Below are positions 1 to 9,756 of a DNA stretch of 64,000 bases, piece after piece; position 1 is the stretch's first letter; each line of letters starts with the position of its first letter. The notes beneath the pieces are model-generated. The model was not told the DNA's origin, made no database searches, and was given only the letters and a program-made list of their open reading frames with translations. Both the position numbers and the translations under genes were made by a program. The DNA is from Neosynechococcus sphagnicola sy1 (GTDB taxonomy: Bacteria; Cyanobacteriota; Cyanobacteriia; Neosynechococcales; Neosynechococcaceae). Where the stretch lies: contig NZ_JJML01000033.1 of assembly GCF_000775285.1 (NCBI RefSeq), positions 1 to 64,000 of the forward strand, given 5' to 3'.

Positions 1-5
1 GCGAT

Positions 6-799
6 ATGAGCGAACCCATCTACTCCAGTGACCTAAGTGACAAAGAATGGGCAATTTTAGCCCCACTGATTGCGCCTGGGAAACCGGGTGAACGTCCCCA
101 GCACAACCGACATGAGAGGCGTTTGTAACGGCATCTACTATCAATTGAAAAGCGGCTGTCAATGGGAGATGCTACCCAAGGAGTATCCGCCGAGTTCAAC
201 CGTTTATTCCTACGACCGCAAATGGCAACGCCGAGGGTTGTGGGAGCAGTTCAACCACACCCTGCGTGACCAAGTGCGAGAGCAGATGCACAAATGCCCG
301 CAACCCACAGCGATTGCAGCCGATAGCCAGTCGGTGAAAACGGCGGAAACAAAGGGGAGGTGTAAGGGTTTGATGGCGGTAAGGGGGTGAAAGAGCGCAA
401 GCGGCAGGTGATTGTGGATAGTCTGGGACTGCTGTTGAAAGTCGTTGTTGCCTAAGCGAATGGGGGGGACGGGTCTTAGGGGCGTATGCCCTGATAGAGT
501 TAGTGGAAGAGCATCCCGAAGTGCTTGAGCAGGTGGACGTATGATGGGTAGATGCAGGGGATAGGGGGGATAAGTTTGCCCTCGTCGTGGGGTTGATGCT
601 GCAAGCTCGGGTGGAGGGGATGCAAAGGCTCACCGAGCACTTTGAGCTGTTGCCCAAGCGCTGGGTGGTGGAGCGGACATTTGGATGGCTCAATTGGTTT
701 CGGCGGCTGAGCAAAGATTATGAGCGGTTGCCGGAAATGAGTGAGACTGCCATTTATGCGGCAATGACGCGGATTATGCTGCGACGATTAACCGCCTAA
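6..799 (+). pseudogene. Decayed IS5-type DDE transposase
   Basis: Remnant of an insertion-sequence transposase. An ATG at 6 opens a frame containing SDLSDKEWAILAPLI, typical of the N-terminus of IS5-family transposases. The frame breaks near 112 and similarity continues in the frame carrying GCQWEMLPKEYPPSSTVY. It breaks again near 357 (FDGGKGVKERKRQ), meets in-frame stops near 453, 477 and 541, and resumes as the C-terminal block [21 protein letters not shown] up to 799. Several independent lesions, not all in homopolymers, show that it is dead. The AT-rich sequence ending near 824 (tttataaatagcctc) looks like the right terminal inverted repeat; the left end lies outside the window. The family assignment rests on recognised motifs only. 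Confidence 0.85.
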
Positions 800-858
800 A
801 GATTTACTTTATAAATAGCCTCTGAGATGTGTCAGGCAGTCATCTTGAGGGGCATTAG

Positions 859-954
859 GAAATTTTTCCTTCGGATCGCACTCCCATTTTTTGTCAACGC
901 TGCAAGCAGCGGGGAATTTACCCGTTCCAGAGTAAAGTGATCAAAATCGATTAA
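859..954 (+). pseudogene. Orphan C-terminal gene fragment with CxxC motif
   Basis: The roughly 370 bases between the IS remnant and the first CsbD gene hold only this short open stretch. It encodes about 31 residues including PIFCQRCKQRGIYPFQSK and stops at 952-954; a stop codon (856-858) sits directly upstream, so there is no full gene. The CxxC pair and codon-like composition suggest the tail of a zinc-binding protein cut off by the neighbouring IS insertion. The parent family is not recognised. I see no other feature from 955 to 1160 apart from the ribosome-binding site of the next gene. Confidence 0.3.
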
Positions 955-1170
955 GTGGAAAATTAATAGGTTTGATTAGAGTTCCACTTGCACAGATTCG
1001 ATAGTTTGACTGATAGGAAAACCCATGATTGCTCAAATTTTGTATCGTATTTAATCAATTAGCCCACGAAATAAAACACCCGTCTAGAAAACTACAAATA
1101 GAAACAGAGTTGTTAACGCGACTTCAGGTAAGCAGCTCTCAAAGTCAACAGATTAAATCAGGAGAGCATC

Positions 1171-1353
1171 ATGGGTCTAGATGATAGAGCTAAGGCAACC
1201 GCCCAAAATATCGAAGGTAAAATCCAAGAAGCAGCAGGAGATCTGACAGGAGATCCCAAAGCACAAGCAGAAGGTAAGGCAAAACAGGCAGAGGCAAAAG
1301 TTCACCATACTGTCGAAGACGTGAAAGATGAAGTCAAAAAAATTGCTGACTAA
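1171..1353 (+). CDS. CsbD family stress-response protein
   Basis: A 60-residue soluble, highly charged protein with the classic CsbD composition: few hydrophobic residues, many Lys/Glu/Ala/Gln, and the repeat-like core NIEGKIQEAAGDLTGDPK followed by a second amphipathic stretch. CsbD proteins are small general-stress proteins, induced in Bacillus by sigma-B, whose molecular role is unknown. A good ribosome-binding site (ggagagc) sits just before the ATG. It is the first of three CsbD-like genes in 1.8 kb, and the only one lacking an N-terminal hydrophobic segment, so this one should be cytoplasmic. Confidence 0.92.
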   Translation: MGLDDRAKATAQNIEGKIQEAAGDLTGDPKAQAEGKAKQAEAKVHHTVEDVKDEVKKIAD

Positions 1354-1672
1354 TCTAAAGTCTGTTGTTGAGAATAGCTAGGCTGCACCATTGTTAAACG
1401 GCATTAAAAAATGTTACTGAGACTCTGATTTCAGAGTAACTATTTCTCAAGAAGTGGTTACTATTGAGATAAGTGAATCACTAGTATAAGACGGTGTAAA
1501 TAAACCCAGTGCTACCAGAATCCGTAGTTCATTGAAGATGCGGATGATCTATCTCTAGGTAAGTTTATACCGTCATGTACTAGAAAGATTTTGTCTCTCA
1601 AAAGAGCCTAGACAGCTTCTAGTAATCATCGATTGTATCACTGAATCCATTAAATTCGTTTAGGAGTAAATG
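1354..1672. other. Intergenic region between CsbD-like genes
   Basis: About 320 bases, AT-rich, with no convincing open frame. It probably carries the promoter of the next gene: ttgaga near 1463 and tataag near 1486 are a weak -35/-10 pair with a suboptimal 17-base gap or shorter. No strong hairpin terminator is visible after the first CsbD gene. Confidence 0.4.
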
Positions 1673-2080
1673 ATGATTTCACTACAAAATGTTGGTAGAT
1701 TTTTCCTCAACATAGGTTTAGTTGTAATGCTAACAATGGTCATGGCATTTAGTGTTGCATCTGCCAATAGTTGGGCTACAACATCACTCACAAAATTGAT
1801 GAGCCAACCGCAGACTCATATTGCCGCAATGAATCGAGCAGAAGAAATTACGAAGAACATTGGAGACAAAGCACAAGCGGTTATGGACAAGATGGGAGGT
1901 GATTCTAAAGATCAGAGTATGGGAGGAAGCAAAGAATTGGAAGCAAAAACTGAAACAGCAATCAATAACAGTATTGAGAACCCTAACTATCAACCTGGAG
2001 GCAAAATCCAGAAAGCAGAAAACCAAGCAAATGAGTCAGCAGCAGATATAAAATCTGGGGTTCGTGAGGCTTTCAAATAA
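1673..2080 (+). CDS. Exported CsbD-like protein
   Basis: A 135-residue protein: N-terminal hydrophobic segment (about residues 9-30, ending VASANSWA, which fits signal peptidase I), then a hydrophilic CsbD-like region with NIGDKAQAVMDKMGGDSKDQ and a degenerate second copy. The segment SQPQTHIAAMN after the signal is nearly repeated in the next gene, so the two are paralogues from tandem duplication. Two ATGs are adjacent (1670 and 1673); the ribosome-binding site taggag at 1661-1666 is better spaced from the second. The CsbD core is less conserved than in its neighbours, so function may have drifted. Function unknown; an envelope-located stress protein is inferred. Confidence 0.75.
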   Translation: MISLQNVGRFFLNIGLVVMLTMVMAFSVASANSWATTSLTKLMSQPQTHIAAMNRAEEITKNIGDKAQAVMDKMGGDSKDQSMGGSKELEAKTETAINNSIENPNYQPGGKIQKAENQANESAADIKSGVREAFK

Positions 2081-2414
2081 AGACCTATTTCTCATGCCAT
2101 GGCTTCTTTATAGACCAGTAAATGATTTGTACAGGGCGGTTGAAATAGACGGGATACAACTGAGTTTGTGACTATTCAAAGAAGCCAGGTATAGCGGTTC
2201 TCGGTGGAGTGCAGTATACTCCTATTCCTGAAGCTTTTTCCAGTCAAGAATCGACTGTACTTCACCAGCTTAATAGCCGCCATATCTTATCCTCAGTCAT
2301 ATTTCACTATCGATCTCAATTGCTAGGGTTATGTTTCTCAAAAGTGATATCAACATCCAGCAATTTATCATCCATTGGCCGTTAGATCTATCAAATACAT
2401 CTTGGAGTTTAAAT
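2081..2414. other. Intergenic region between CsbD-like genes
   Basis: About 330 bases with no supported gene. Open frames read back across the next start (from 2331) are better explained by the ATG at 2415, which has its own GGAG at 2404-2407. No clear terminator was seen. Confidence 0.4.
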
Positions 2415-2906
2415 ATGAGCTTACTTCGACGGCTTCGCAACCTATTTCTCAGCATGAGTTTTGCTGTAACCTTCGCAACTATTATGGCTTTTAGCTTTGG
2501 TTCATTAGAAGGCTGGGCTGCAACGTTACCCACGCAACTTATCAGTCAACCACAGACTCATATTGCAACAATGAATCAAGTTGAGGCAATCTCGAAAAAT
2601 ATTGAAGGTAAAGCTCAAGCAGCGATCGGAAATATAACAGGTAATCCTAAAGATCAGATAATCGGAAAAGCAAAGCAAGTCGAAAGTCAGATTCGAAATG
2701 TAACAGAGGATAAGAACGAAAAGATTAATTTAAGAGGGAGGACAAAGGCGGTAACAAAAAATATTGAAGGCACAGTTAAGGAAGCAAGAGGTCAGGTTAC
2801 TGGTAACCGCAAAGACCAGGTCTCAGGAAAAGCTAACAAAATCGAAAGCCAAATTATCAATACAGTAGAAGATGTGAAAGATAAAGTTCAAGATATCCTT
2901 AATTAA
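2415..2906 (+). CDS. Exported protein with two CsbD domains
   Basis: A 163-residue protein with an N-terminal hydrophobic segment (about residues 8-32, ending EGWAA), the linker SQPQTHIATMN shared with the upstream paralogue, then two CsbD units: NIEGKAQAAIGNITGNPKDQ (about 58-80) and NIEGTVKEARGQVTGNRKDQ (about 115-137). Both end in a helix like the one in the soluble CsbD protein at 1171 (VEDVKDKVQDI). The start at 2415 is chosen over an upstream in-frame ATG at 2331 because GGAG lies 7 bases before it and it places the signal sequence at the N-terminus. A periplasmic or membrane-anchored stress protein is inferred. Confidence 0.8.
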   Translation: MSLLRRLRNLFLSMSFAVTFATIMAFSFGSLEGWAATLPTQLISQPQTHIATMNQVEAISKNIEGKAQAAIGNITGNPKDQIIGKAKQVESQIRNVTEDKNEKINLRGRTKAVTKNIEGTVKEARGQVTGNRKDQVSGKANKIESQIINTVEDVKDKVQDILN

Positions 2907-2991
2907 GGATCTTAGGATTGACTTAGTGGATATAACCAACATTTACACTGACAGAGTTTTGATTACCTTTATCTGAATAGGAGAGAAACAT

Positions 2992-3147
2992 ATGCCGAAT
3001 ATCATCTGGACTGTTGCTGTTGTACTTGTCATTCTTTGGTTACTAGGTTTCTCAATTCACATAGGCGGCAGCTTAATCCACCTACTCTTAGTTTTGGCAC
3101 TGATTGGGATTGTGTACAACTTATTTGTAGGGCGACGATTGATCTAA
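2992..3147 (+). CDS. Small two-helix membrane protein, Lmo0937-like (DUF5670)
   Basis: A 51-residue protein preceded by the strong ribosome-binding site aggagagaa. It has two hydrophobic helices: residues 4-20 (WTVAVVLVILWLLGF) and 27-44 (LIHLLLVLALIGIVYN), joined by SIHIGGS, with a positively charged tail GRRLI. This is the layout of the Lmo0937/DUF5670 family of tiny membrane proteins, often encoded beside CsbD and other envelope-stress genes. It lies 85 bases after the CsbD-like gene in the same orientation, so co-transcription is possible. Function unknown. Confidence 0.8.
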   Translation: MPNIIWTVAVVLVILWLLGFSIHIGGSLIHLLLVLALIGIVYNLFVGRRLI

Positions 3148-3155
3148 TAACCGTT

Positions 3156-3199
3156 GTGGCTTGGTTGCAAGTAAAAACTCTAAATTGCAAACAAGCCAC
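3156..3199. repeat. Inverted repeat (hairpin) after the small membrane gene
   Basis: The 15-base arms at 3156-3170 and 3185-3199 (gtggcttggttgcaa and its near complement) differ at one position and enclose a 14-base loop. It begins 8 bases after the stop at 3147. No U-tract follows, so it may protect the mRNA 3' end or be a weak terminator backed up by the stronger one at 3292. Confidence 0.55.
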
Positions 3200-3291
3200 G
3201 ATATCTAACTCAATTTTAATATCACAAGTTTTCCGACTTGTCGTGTAGTTGCCAATCATCTAACTCACAAAATATAACACTAATAAGCAGT

Positions 3292-3330
3292 TTAAAAATC
3301 ACTTCATACCTTACCTGAAGTGATTTTTAA
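3292..3330 (+). terminator. Rho-independent terminator
   Basis: A perfect 15-base inverted repeat (ttaaaaatcacttca at 3292-3306, its complement at 3316-3330) with a 9-base loop. The stem base is A/T-rich on both sides, so it can act in both directions. It separates the CsbD/Lmo0937 group from the amylase gene. Confidence 0.8.
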
Positions 3331-3405
3331 GAAAAATTAAAATTCACTTCGGTCAAAGTTTTCCTGGATTAAAAGCAGCTTCAAATCCTCTAATCAGGAG
3401 GCAGT

Positions 3406-4881
3406 ATGTCTGAGCTTAATGGTGTCATGATGCAATATTTCCACTGGTATTACTCCTCGGATGGAAGCCTATGGAAGCAAGTTGAAGAGAAAGCGGAAGA
3501 CTTAAGAAATGCTGGTGTTACCTCTCTTTACTTGCCTCCCGCTTGCAAGGGAGCCGCAGGCGGCTACGATGTAGGGTATGGAGTATACGACTTATTTGAC
3601 CTTGGTGAGTTTGATCAAAAAGGCTCAATTCGGACAAAGTACGGCACAAAGCAAGAATATATTAATGCAATTAAAAAGGCACAAAGTCTTGGGATCAGAG
3701 TCTACGCAGATCTCGTTTTTAATCACAAGTTGGGTGCTGACGAAGAAGAGGAAATGGAGGCAACACCTTTCAATCCTGACAATCGTAATGACACTGTAGG
3801 CGAATATCAAACAATCAAGGCCTGGACGGGGTTTACTTTTCCTGGTCGAGGTGAAAAATACTCCAGTATGAAGTGGCACTGGTGGCATTTTGATGCGATT
3901 GATTACAATTCTTACAATGCTGACGAGAACGCAATCTATTTATTTAAGGGTAAAGAGTTTGATCGCAACGTTAATTTAGAAAAAGGAAACTTTGATTATT
4001 TAATGGGTTGCGATTTAGACATGAGTCACCCTGAAGTGGTTGGAGAGCTGAAATACTGGGGTGAATGGTACATTAATACGACAAATGTAGATGGATTTAG
4101 ATTTGATGCGGTAAAACATGTTTCTGCTGATTTCTTTCGAGAATGGTTAGAACACATCAGTAAACACGCCGAAAGGGATATTTTTGCAGTGGGTGAGTAC
4201 TGGTCATACGATGTTGAGGCTCTTAATAGTTTTATCGAAACAACTAACGGCAGAGTCACACTTTTTGACACCCCGCTTCACCAAAACTTTCACATTGCAA
4301 GTAATATGGGTAACGATTATGATATGCGCCAGATCTTTGACAATACGCTGGTGCAGCACCAACCTACCCTAGCGGTAACATTTGTAGAAAATCACGACTC
4401 TCAACCACTACAAGCTCTAGAGTCTGTTGTTGAATCTTGGTTTAAACCACTTGCCTATGGGTTAATTTTACTGAGAAAGGATGGTTACCCATGCATCTTT
4501 TACGCTGATTATTATGGTGCTGACTATAAGGATATAGGAAATGATGGAGAAGAGCATGAGATTTGGATAGATAGCCTTAAGTTCTTGATTGACAAGATGT
4601 TATTTGCTCGTAAGACTTTTGCTTACGGTGATCAGTACAATTATTTTGATCACCCTAATACAATTGGCTGGACACGATTGGGGAATGATGAAAAACCCGG
4701 TGGAATGGCAATCGTTCTCAGTAATGGTGATGCTGGCAGTAAATACATGGAAGTCGGACAGCCCAACCGTACCTATATCGATATTACCGAGCACAGTGAT
4801 AAATCCATTGAAACCAACGAAGAAGGGTGGGCAGAGTTTCGATGTGAGGCGGGGTCAATATCGGTTTGGGTTCCAAATTAG
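3406..4881 (+). CDS. Alpha-amylase, GH13 family, no signal peptide
   Basis: A 491-residue glycoside hydrolase hydrolysing alpha-1,4 bonds of starch or glycogen. All GH13 signatures are present: VYADLVFNH (region I), DGFRFDAVKH with nucleophile D234 (region II), GEYW with the acid/base E264 (region III), and FVENHD with D331 (region IV). Spacing matches Bacillus liquefying amylases (about three residues longer to each catalytic residue), which suggests the GH13_5 subfamily. The N-terminus starts directly at NGVMMQYFHWY with no signal sequence, so it should act in the cytoplasm on glycogen or maltodextrin. The ribosome-binding site is aggaggc. The gene is AT-richer than the rest of the window, which could reflect transfer. 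It is flanked by a terminator upstream and a gene-poor stretch downstream. Confidence 0.95.
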   Translation: MSELNGVMMQYFHWYYSSDGSLWKQVEEKAEDLRNAGVTSLYLPPACKGAAGGYDVGYGVYDLFDLGEFDQKGSIRTKYGTKQEYINAIKKAQSLGIRVYADLVFNHKLGADEEEEMEATPFNPDNRNDTVGEYQTIKAWTGFTFPGRGEKYSSMKWHWWHFDAIDYNSYNADENAIYLFKGKEFDRNVNLEKGNFDYLMGCDLDMSHPEVVGELKYWGEWYINTTNVDGFRFDAVKHVSADFFREWLEHISKHAERDIFAVGEYWSYDVEALNSFIETTNGRVTLFDTPLHQNFHIASNMGNDYDMRQIFDNTLVQHQPTLAVTFVENHDSQPLQALESVVESWFKPLAYGLILLRKDGYPCIFYADYYGADYKDIGNDGEEHEIWIDSLKFLIDKMLFARKTFAYGDQYNYFDHPNTIGWTRLGNDEKPGGMAIVLSNGDAGSKYMEVGQPNRTYIDITEHSDKSIETNEEGWAEFRCEAGSISVWVPN

Positions 4882-5778
4882 CCCATGAAATAGGGTGTTA
4901 GATGAATTTTTCATGATGGCGCTAAATAGTACAGCGGATTGCACGTCCATTAGGCACAAGCATATTTTCAAAATTCATTGTTCAGAAAGGGTTTCAGGCT
5001 CTCTTCTGTGTTCAGTGCTTGAGCTAGCCGCTGTATATTTGGCGAACTATTGGCTAATTTTTTGTAGTACGATTTGGATGACCATTCAATTTGATTGCTG
5101 CGATCCTCAATTTAGAGTTACCCCGACCCGCTTGATTCACGCAAGAGGTCTAAATGTATTCACTTTAGTGGTGCAGCAAACTTTTCAAGCTTCGCTTGAA
5201 ACTGGAATTTGACTCAAAATATGGCTGGGTATCCACCCACCTGCGTTTGCCTCTGGCAACCACCTCCACCCTTTGGGCCGTAACCTAGAGAGTCGCGATC
5301 GCCAAAATGAACCACAGTCGAGAGCGTGGGTAGACCGAGCGAATCTCAGATTTATGGATATTCCAGCCAGAAGAAAACGCTTCAAAATGGTTTCCAAGAT
5401 TTTGAGGCTTCTCAACCTAAAGGAAGGACTTCTGAAGGCTGAGGTACCCAAGAAAATATTAAGGATTGTAGCGAATTGACACCTGCACAGTTGATAACTA
5501 TAGTGTAATAGAGCTATAAAAAGATGTGACAAGGTCTAGAATTACCCCGCTGAGAAATTGCGATTTCGGTTCTACCGCAAGCTAGAGAGCTTTGGCTAAA
5601 GCTTCTGTACTGAGTTGCCGCTGCCAATCTTGTTGAAAAGTAGGGCAGTAACTTAACCCAAGTTTTAATGCGTTTGAGTCCAAAAACCCTGACGTATCGA
5701 GTCTCTGTGGATGAATTTAGCGAGGATTTCAAGATTTATCCAGAAGACGAGTGACGAGTAACATTGCGAGGTATTCCT
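4882..5778. other. Gene-poor region upstream of the heme oxygenase operon
   Basis: About 900 bases without a gene I can support. Open frames on both strands (4895-5212 plus, 5185-5532 minus) lack family motifs and ribosome-binding sites. A short frame ending at 5753 (YRVSVDEFSEDFKIYPEDE) looks like the tail of a lost gene; an in-frame stop lies at 5641. The final part should contain the promoter of the heme oxygenase operon, but I found no confident -35/-10 pair or operator. Confidence 0.4.
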
Positions 5779-6531
5779 ATGAGTCAGTTATCCGTTCGAT
5801 TGCGAGAAGGGACACAACAGTCCCATACGGCTGCTGAAAATACTGCCTATATGAAATGCTTTCTCAAAGGCATTGTTGAACGTGAACCGTTCCGTAAATT
5901 GCTGGCCAATTTATATTTTGTCTATAGCACCCTGGAAGCAGCCTTAGACGATCACCGCAACCATCCCCAGATTGGGCCGATTGTCTTCCCAGAGTTAAAT
6001 CGGAAGGCCAATCTAGAGCGAGATTTGACTTTTTACTATGGCGAGGACTGGACCGAACAGATTGCTCCCTTGGATGCTGGCAAAACCTATGTGGCAAGGC
6101 TACAGGACATTGCTGAGCGCGATCCTGTACTTTTAATTGCCCATGCCTACACTCGTTACATGGGCGATCTGTCTGGCGGTCAAAGCCTTAAAAACATCAT
6201 TCGTTCTGCCCTTAATCTCCCTGCTGATCAAGGCACCGCCTTGCATGAATTTGAGCAGATTCCCACCCCAGAGGCACGACGCGCCTTTAAGGAAACCTAT
6301 CGTCAAGCCCTGGATTCCCTACCTCTGGATGAGACGACGACTCAACGCATTGTCGATGAAGCAAACCTGGCATTTCAGCTCAACCGCAATGTCATGCATG
6401 CCCTGGAAGCCGATGTCAAAGCGGCGATTGGCGAACATACCTTCGATTTACTCACCCGTCAGGATCGGCCAGGGAGCACGGAACCCCATCGTCCCGGTCA
6501 TCCCACCGTGGCTCTCGCAACGGCGGAATAA
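5779..6531 (+). CDS. ho: Biliverdin-producing heme oxygenase
   Basis: A 250-residue heme oxygenase that opens heme to biliverdin IX-alpha with O2 and reduced ferredoxin, the first step to phycobilins. The proximal ligand is H16 in SHTAAEN, and the distal-helix signature GDLSGGQ starts at G129. A C-terminal Pro/His/Arg-rich tail of about 20 residues is unusual for the enzyme core. The ATG at 5779 was chosen because it is preceded by GAGG and gives the family N-terminus (MSxLxxRLREGT). It heads an operon with hemN (38 bases downstream), chlE and desC. In other cyanobacteria this arrangement marks the low-oxygen isoform (HO2), which still works at low O2; that isoform assignment is inferred from context. 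Confidence 0.95.
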   Translation: MSQLSVRLREGTQQSHTAAENTAYMKCFLKGIVEREPFRKLLANLYFVYSTLEAALDDHRNHPQIGPIVFPELNRKANLERDLTFYYGEDWTEQIAPLDAGKTYVARLQDIAERDPVLLIAHAYTRYMGDLSGGQSLKNIIRSALNLPADQGTALHEFEQIPTPEARRAFKETYRQALDSLPLDETTTQRIVDEANLAFQLNRNVMHALEADVKAAIGEHTFDLLTRQDRPGSTEPHRPGHPTVALATAE

Positions 6532-6569
6532 GGAACACCACTAAACGTATTTAAAGGAATCGCTCCTCC

Positions 6570-7969
6570 ATGAAACTGTTGTCGCAAACGGTTCAGTTTG
6601 ACACGGATCTACTGCAAAAGTATGACCAACCCTTACCCCGGTATACCAGCTATCCTCCGGCGACGGAGTTGACGGCAGACTTTGATGAATCCTATTTTCG
6701 AGCTGCCATCGCCCTCGGTAATCTCAAAAAAACCACCGCTTTCGCTCTACTGTCACATTCCGTTTTGCGAAACCCCTTGCTACTTCTGCGGGTGCAACAC
6801 AATTATTACCCAGCAGAAAAAACGTTGCCGATCCTTATTTGGAGTATGTTTCACGCCATATTCAACAAGTTTCTGCCTTGATCCACCCCGAGCGTCAGGT
6901 CAATCAATTACATTGGGGCGGTGGTACGCCCAATTACCTCAATAGCAGTCAGGTTGAATTTCTCTGGTCTACTTTCCAGCGCTACTTTAACTTTGATTCG
7001 GCTGCCGAGATCTCCATTGAGATCAACCCTAGCTACATTGACAAGAACTATCTGGTTCTCCTCAGACAGTTAGGATTCAACCGCATTAGCTTTGGCATTC
7101 AGGACTTTAATCCCCAGGTACAAGCAGCGGTGAATCGGGTGCAGCCAGAAGCCATGTTATTCGAGGTCATGGACTGGATTCGCGATGCTGGATTTGAAAG
7201 TGTGAACGTGGATCTGATTTACGGTCTCCCCTATCAAACCCTAGAAACCTTTCAAGATACGGTGCGAAAGACCCTACAACTGAACCCTGATCGGGTGGCG
7301 GTGTTCAATTTTGCCTACGTACCTTGGCTGAAGCCTGTCCAAAAGAAAATGCCCCAAGAGGCAATGCCCAAGGCGGCTGAAAAACTCAAGATTTTACATA
7401 TGACCATTGCCGAACTCACCGCAGGGGGATACGTATTTATCGGCATGGATCACTTTGCCAAGCCTAACGACGAACTGGCGATCGCCCAACGGGCTGGACA
7501 GCTCCACCGCAACTTCCAAGGCTACACGACCCAACCGGAATCGGATTTGTTGGGGTTTGGTGTTACCTCCATCAGTATGTTGCAGGATGTCTATGTCCAG
7601 AATCGCAAGCGGCTGCCGGAGTTTTATCAGGCCATCGATGCCGATTGCCTCCCGATTGAAAAAGGCGTTCGCCTTCATCAGGACGATGCCATTCGCCGCA
7701 CCGTGATCATGGAACTAATGTGCCAGTTTCGTCTTTCGGAACATGCCTTAGAGGAAAAGTATCATCTCGGCTTTGATCTGGACTTTGATACCTACTTCCG
7801 GCCGGAGATTCCTGCATTACAGGCCCTGGAAGCCGATGGGTTAATCAAACGATTTCCTGGGGGCTTTGAAGTAACCTCGGTGGGTCGATTACTGATCCGC
7901 AATATTGCTTCGGTGTTTGATACCTACCTGAGAAATCAGCAAGTTGAGCGGTTCTCGAAGTCCGTTTGA
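6570..7969 (+). CDS. hemN: Oxygen-independent coproporphyrinogen III oxidase (two frameshifts)
   Basis: A radical-SAM enzyme converting coproporphyrinogen III to protoporphyrinogen IX without oxygen, using a [4Fe-4S] cluster and SAM. About 465 residues when corrected. The cluster motif [14 protein letters not shown] (CxxxCxxCxC) lies near residue 65, and [11 protein letters not shown] and YGLPYQT follow. The reading frame is interrupted twice, at an A7 run (6726-6732) and an A6 run (6817-6822). Dropping one A at each restores a continuous HemN alignment (LKKPPLSLY and [12 protein letters not shown]). Both sites are homopolymers, so sequencing error is likelier than a pseudogene. It lies between heme oxygenase and chlE in one operon. 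Confidence 0.93.
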
Positions 7970-8002
7970 ATTGTCCTCAGTTGCAGAACCGGGAGGATTG
8001 CC

Positions 8003-9668
8003 ATGCGAATTCTGATGATTCAACCCAACTATCATGCCGGGGGGAGCTGAAATTGCCGGAAACTGGCCGCCCAGTTGGGTACCCTATGTGGGTGGAGCCT
8101 TAAAGCAAGCGGGGTTTACCGACCTTCAGTTTCTGGACGCCATGACTAATTATGTCGATGATGCGGCCTTGGCCCAGAGGATTGCGGACTATCAACCGGA
8201 TGTGGTGATGGCGACGGCCATTACCCCGATGATCTATCAGTCCCAGGAGACACTGAGGATTGCCAAACACGTCTGTCCCCAAGCAACAACCATTATGGGG
8301 GGAGTGCATCCCACCTACATGTACCAGGAAGTCCTCAGTGAAGCCCCCTGGGTGGATTACATCATTCGGGGCGAAGGGGAAGAGATCAGCGTTAATTTAC
8401 TGCGGGCGATCGCCAATGGTACGGATGAGTGCGATCACAAAGACATTCTGGGAATTGCCTTCCTAGAAGCTGGCGAAGTCGTCGCCACCCCTGCCCATCC
8501 GCCGATCCATGACCTCAATACCCTGACCCCGGATTGGAGTCTCCTGGAGTGGGATAAATACATCTACACTCCCTTGAACGTGCGCGTTGCTGTGCCCAAC
8601 TATGCACGAGGCTGTCCCTTCCGGTGTCGATTTTGCTCCCAGTGGAAGTTCTGGCGCACCTATCGTTCCCGATCACCGCAAAATTTTGCCGATGAAATCG
8701 AACGATTGGTAAAGGATCACAACGTCGGATTTTTTATCCTGGCCGACGAGGAACCGACGATTAACAAAGCTAAGTTCGTTGCCCTTTGTCATCAACTCAT
8801 CGATCGCAACCTTGGGGTTCACTGGGGGATCAATACCAGGGTGACCGATATCTTGCGGGATGAGCATGAACTCGCCCTCTACCGTCAAGCGGGATTGGTT
8901 CATGTCTCCTTGGGAACCGAAGCAGCCGCCCAATTAAAGCTAAATCTGTTCCGTAAAGAAACCACGATTGAAGATAACAAACGTGCCGTACAACTACTGC
9001 GACAAAACGGCATTGTCGCTGAGGTTCAGTTCATTATGGGGCTGCCCAATGAAACCCTAGAGACCATCGAAGAAACCTATCGAATGGCAATTGATTGGCA
9101 GGCAGACATGACCAACTGGAACATGTACACTCCCTGGCCATTTGCGGAATTATTTGAAGAATTAGGCGACAAAGTAGAAGTGCGAGACTATTCCCACTAC
9201 AACTTTGTAACCCCGATCATGAAACCGGATGCCATCACCCGGGAGGAATTGCTCAAGGGCGTTTTGCGGAACTATGCCCGCTTCTATTTCCGCAAAGCCT
9301 GGGAATATTGGTTCATTAAAGATGCCTTCAAGCGCAATTACTTGCTCGGTTGTCTGAAAGCGTTTGTTCAGACTACCCTCAACCAACGCTTCTATAACTT
9401 GAAACGCATTAAGCGTAAGGGGCTAGGAGCAGAAATTGACTTTGGCTTTGATCCAAAGAGAATTCTGACGCCGGAACAAATTACTCAGCAGAAGCAATCC
9501 CATCCTGAACGGGCCGCCGATGTGAATTTCACGGGGAATATGCCCACCTGGAGTCCCATCAATGATCCCAATTCTAATTGTGAAATCACGGCCTGTGGTG
9601 CTCCCAATGATTTACCGGACTACACCGAAGCAGCGACAAAGGAGGAAATTCCCATCATTAAAATTTAA
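8003..9668 (+). CDS. chlE: Oxygen-independent Mg-protoporphyrin IX monomethyl ester cyclase (one frameshift)
   Basis: A radical-SAM/B12 enzyme of the BchE/ChlE family that forms the fifth ring of chlorophyll anaerobically. About 554 residues once corrected. It has an N-terminal cobalamin-binding-like domain (starting MRILMIQPNYH, with AGGAEIAGNWPPSW), then the radical-SAM motif ARGCPFRCRFCSQWKFW (CxxxCxxC) and ILADEEPTIN, WGINTRVTDI and VSLGTEAAAQLKL, all characteristic of BchE rather than other B12 radical-SAM enzymes. The frame is broken after residue 13 by a G6 run (8039-8044); G5 restores it. The start at 8003 has the ribosome-binding site gggagga. It shares an operon with hemN, supporting a role in low-oxygen pigment synthesis. 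An oxygen-dependent counterpart (acsF) is at 28687. Confidence 0.93.
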
Positions 9669-9756
9669 CGGCTGCGCTACACCGACGCTGCTCACCGATT
9701 TTACCTTTGCAAACTTGACGTTAGATCCCTTGTGGTTGAGGAGAGATTGACCCTTT

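Noticed and set aside
4895-5212. Plus-strand 105-codon frame after the amylase
   Set aside because: No ribosome-binding site, no family motif, and amino-acid composition unlike the neighbouring proteins.
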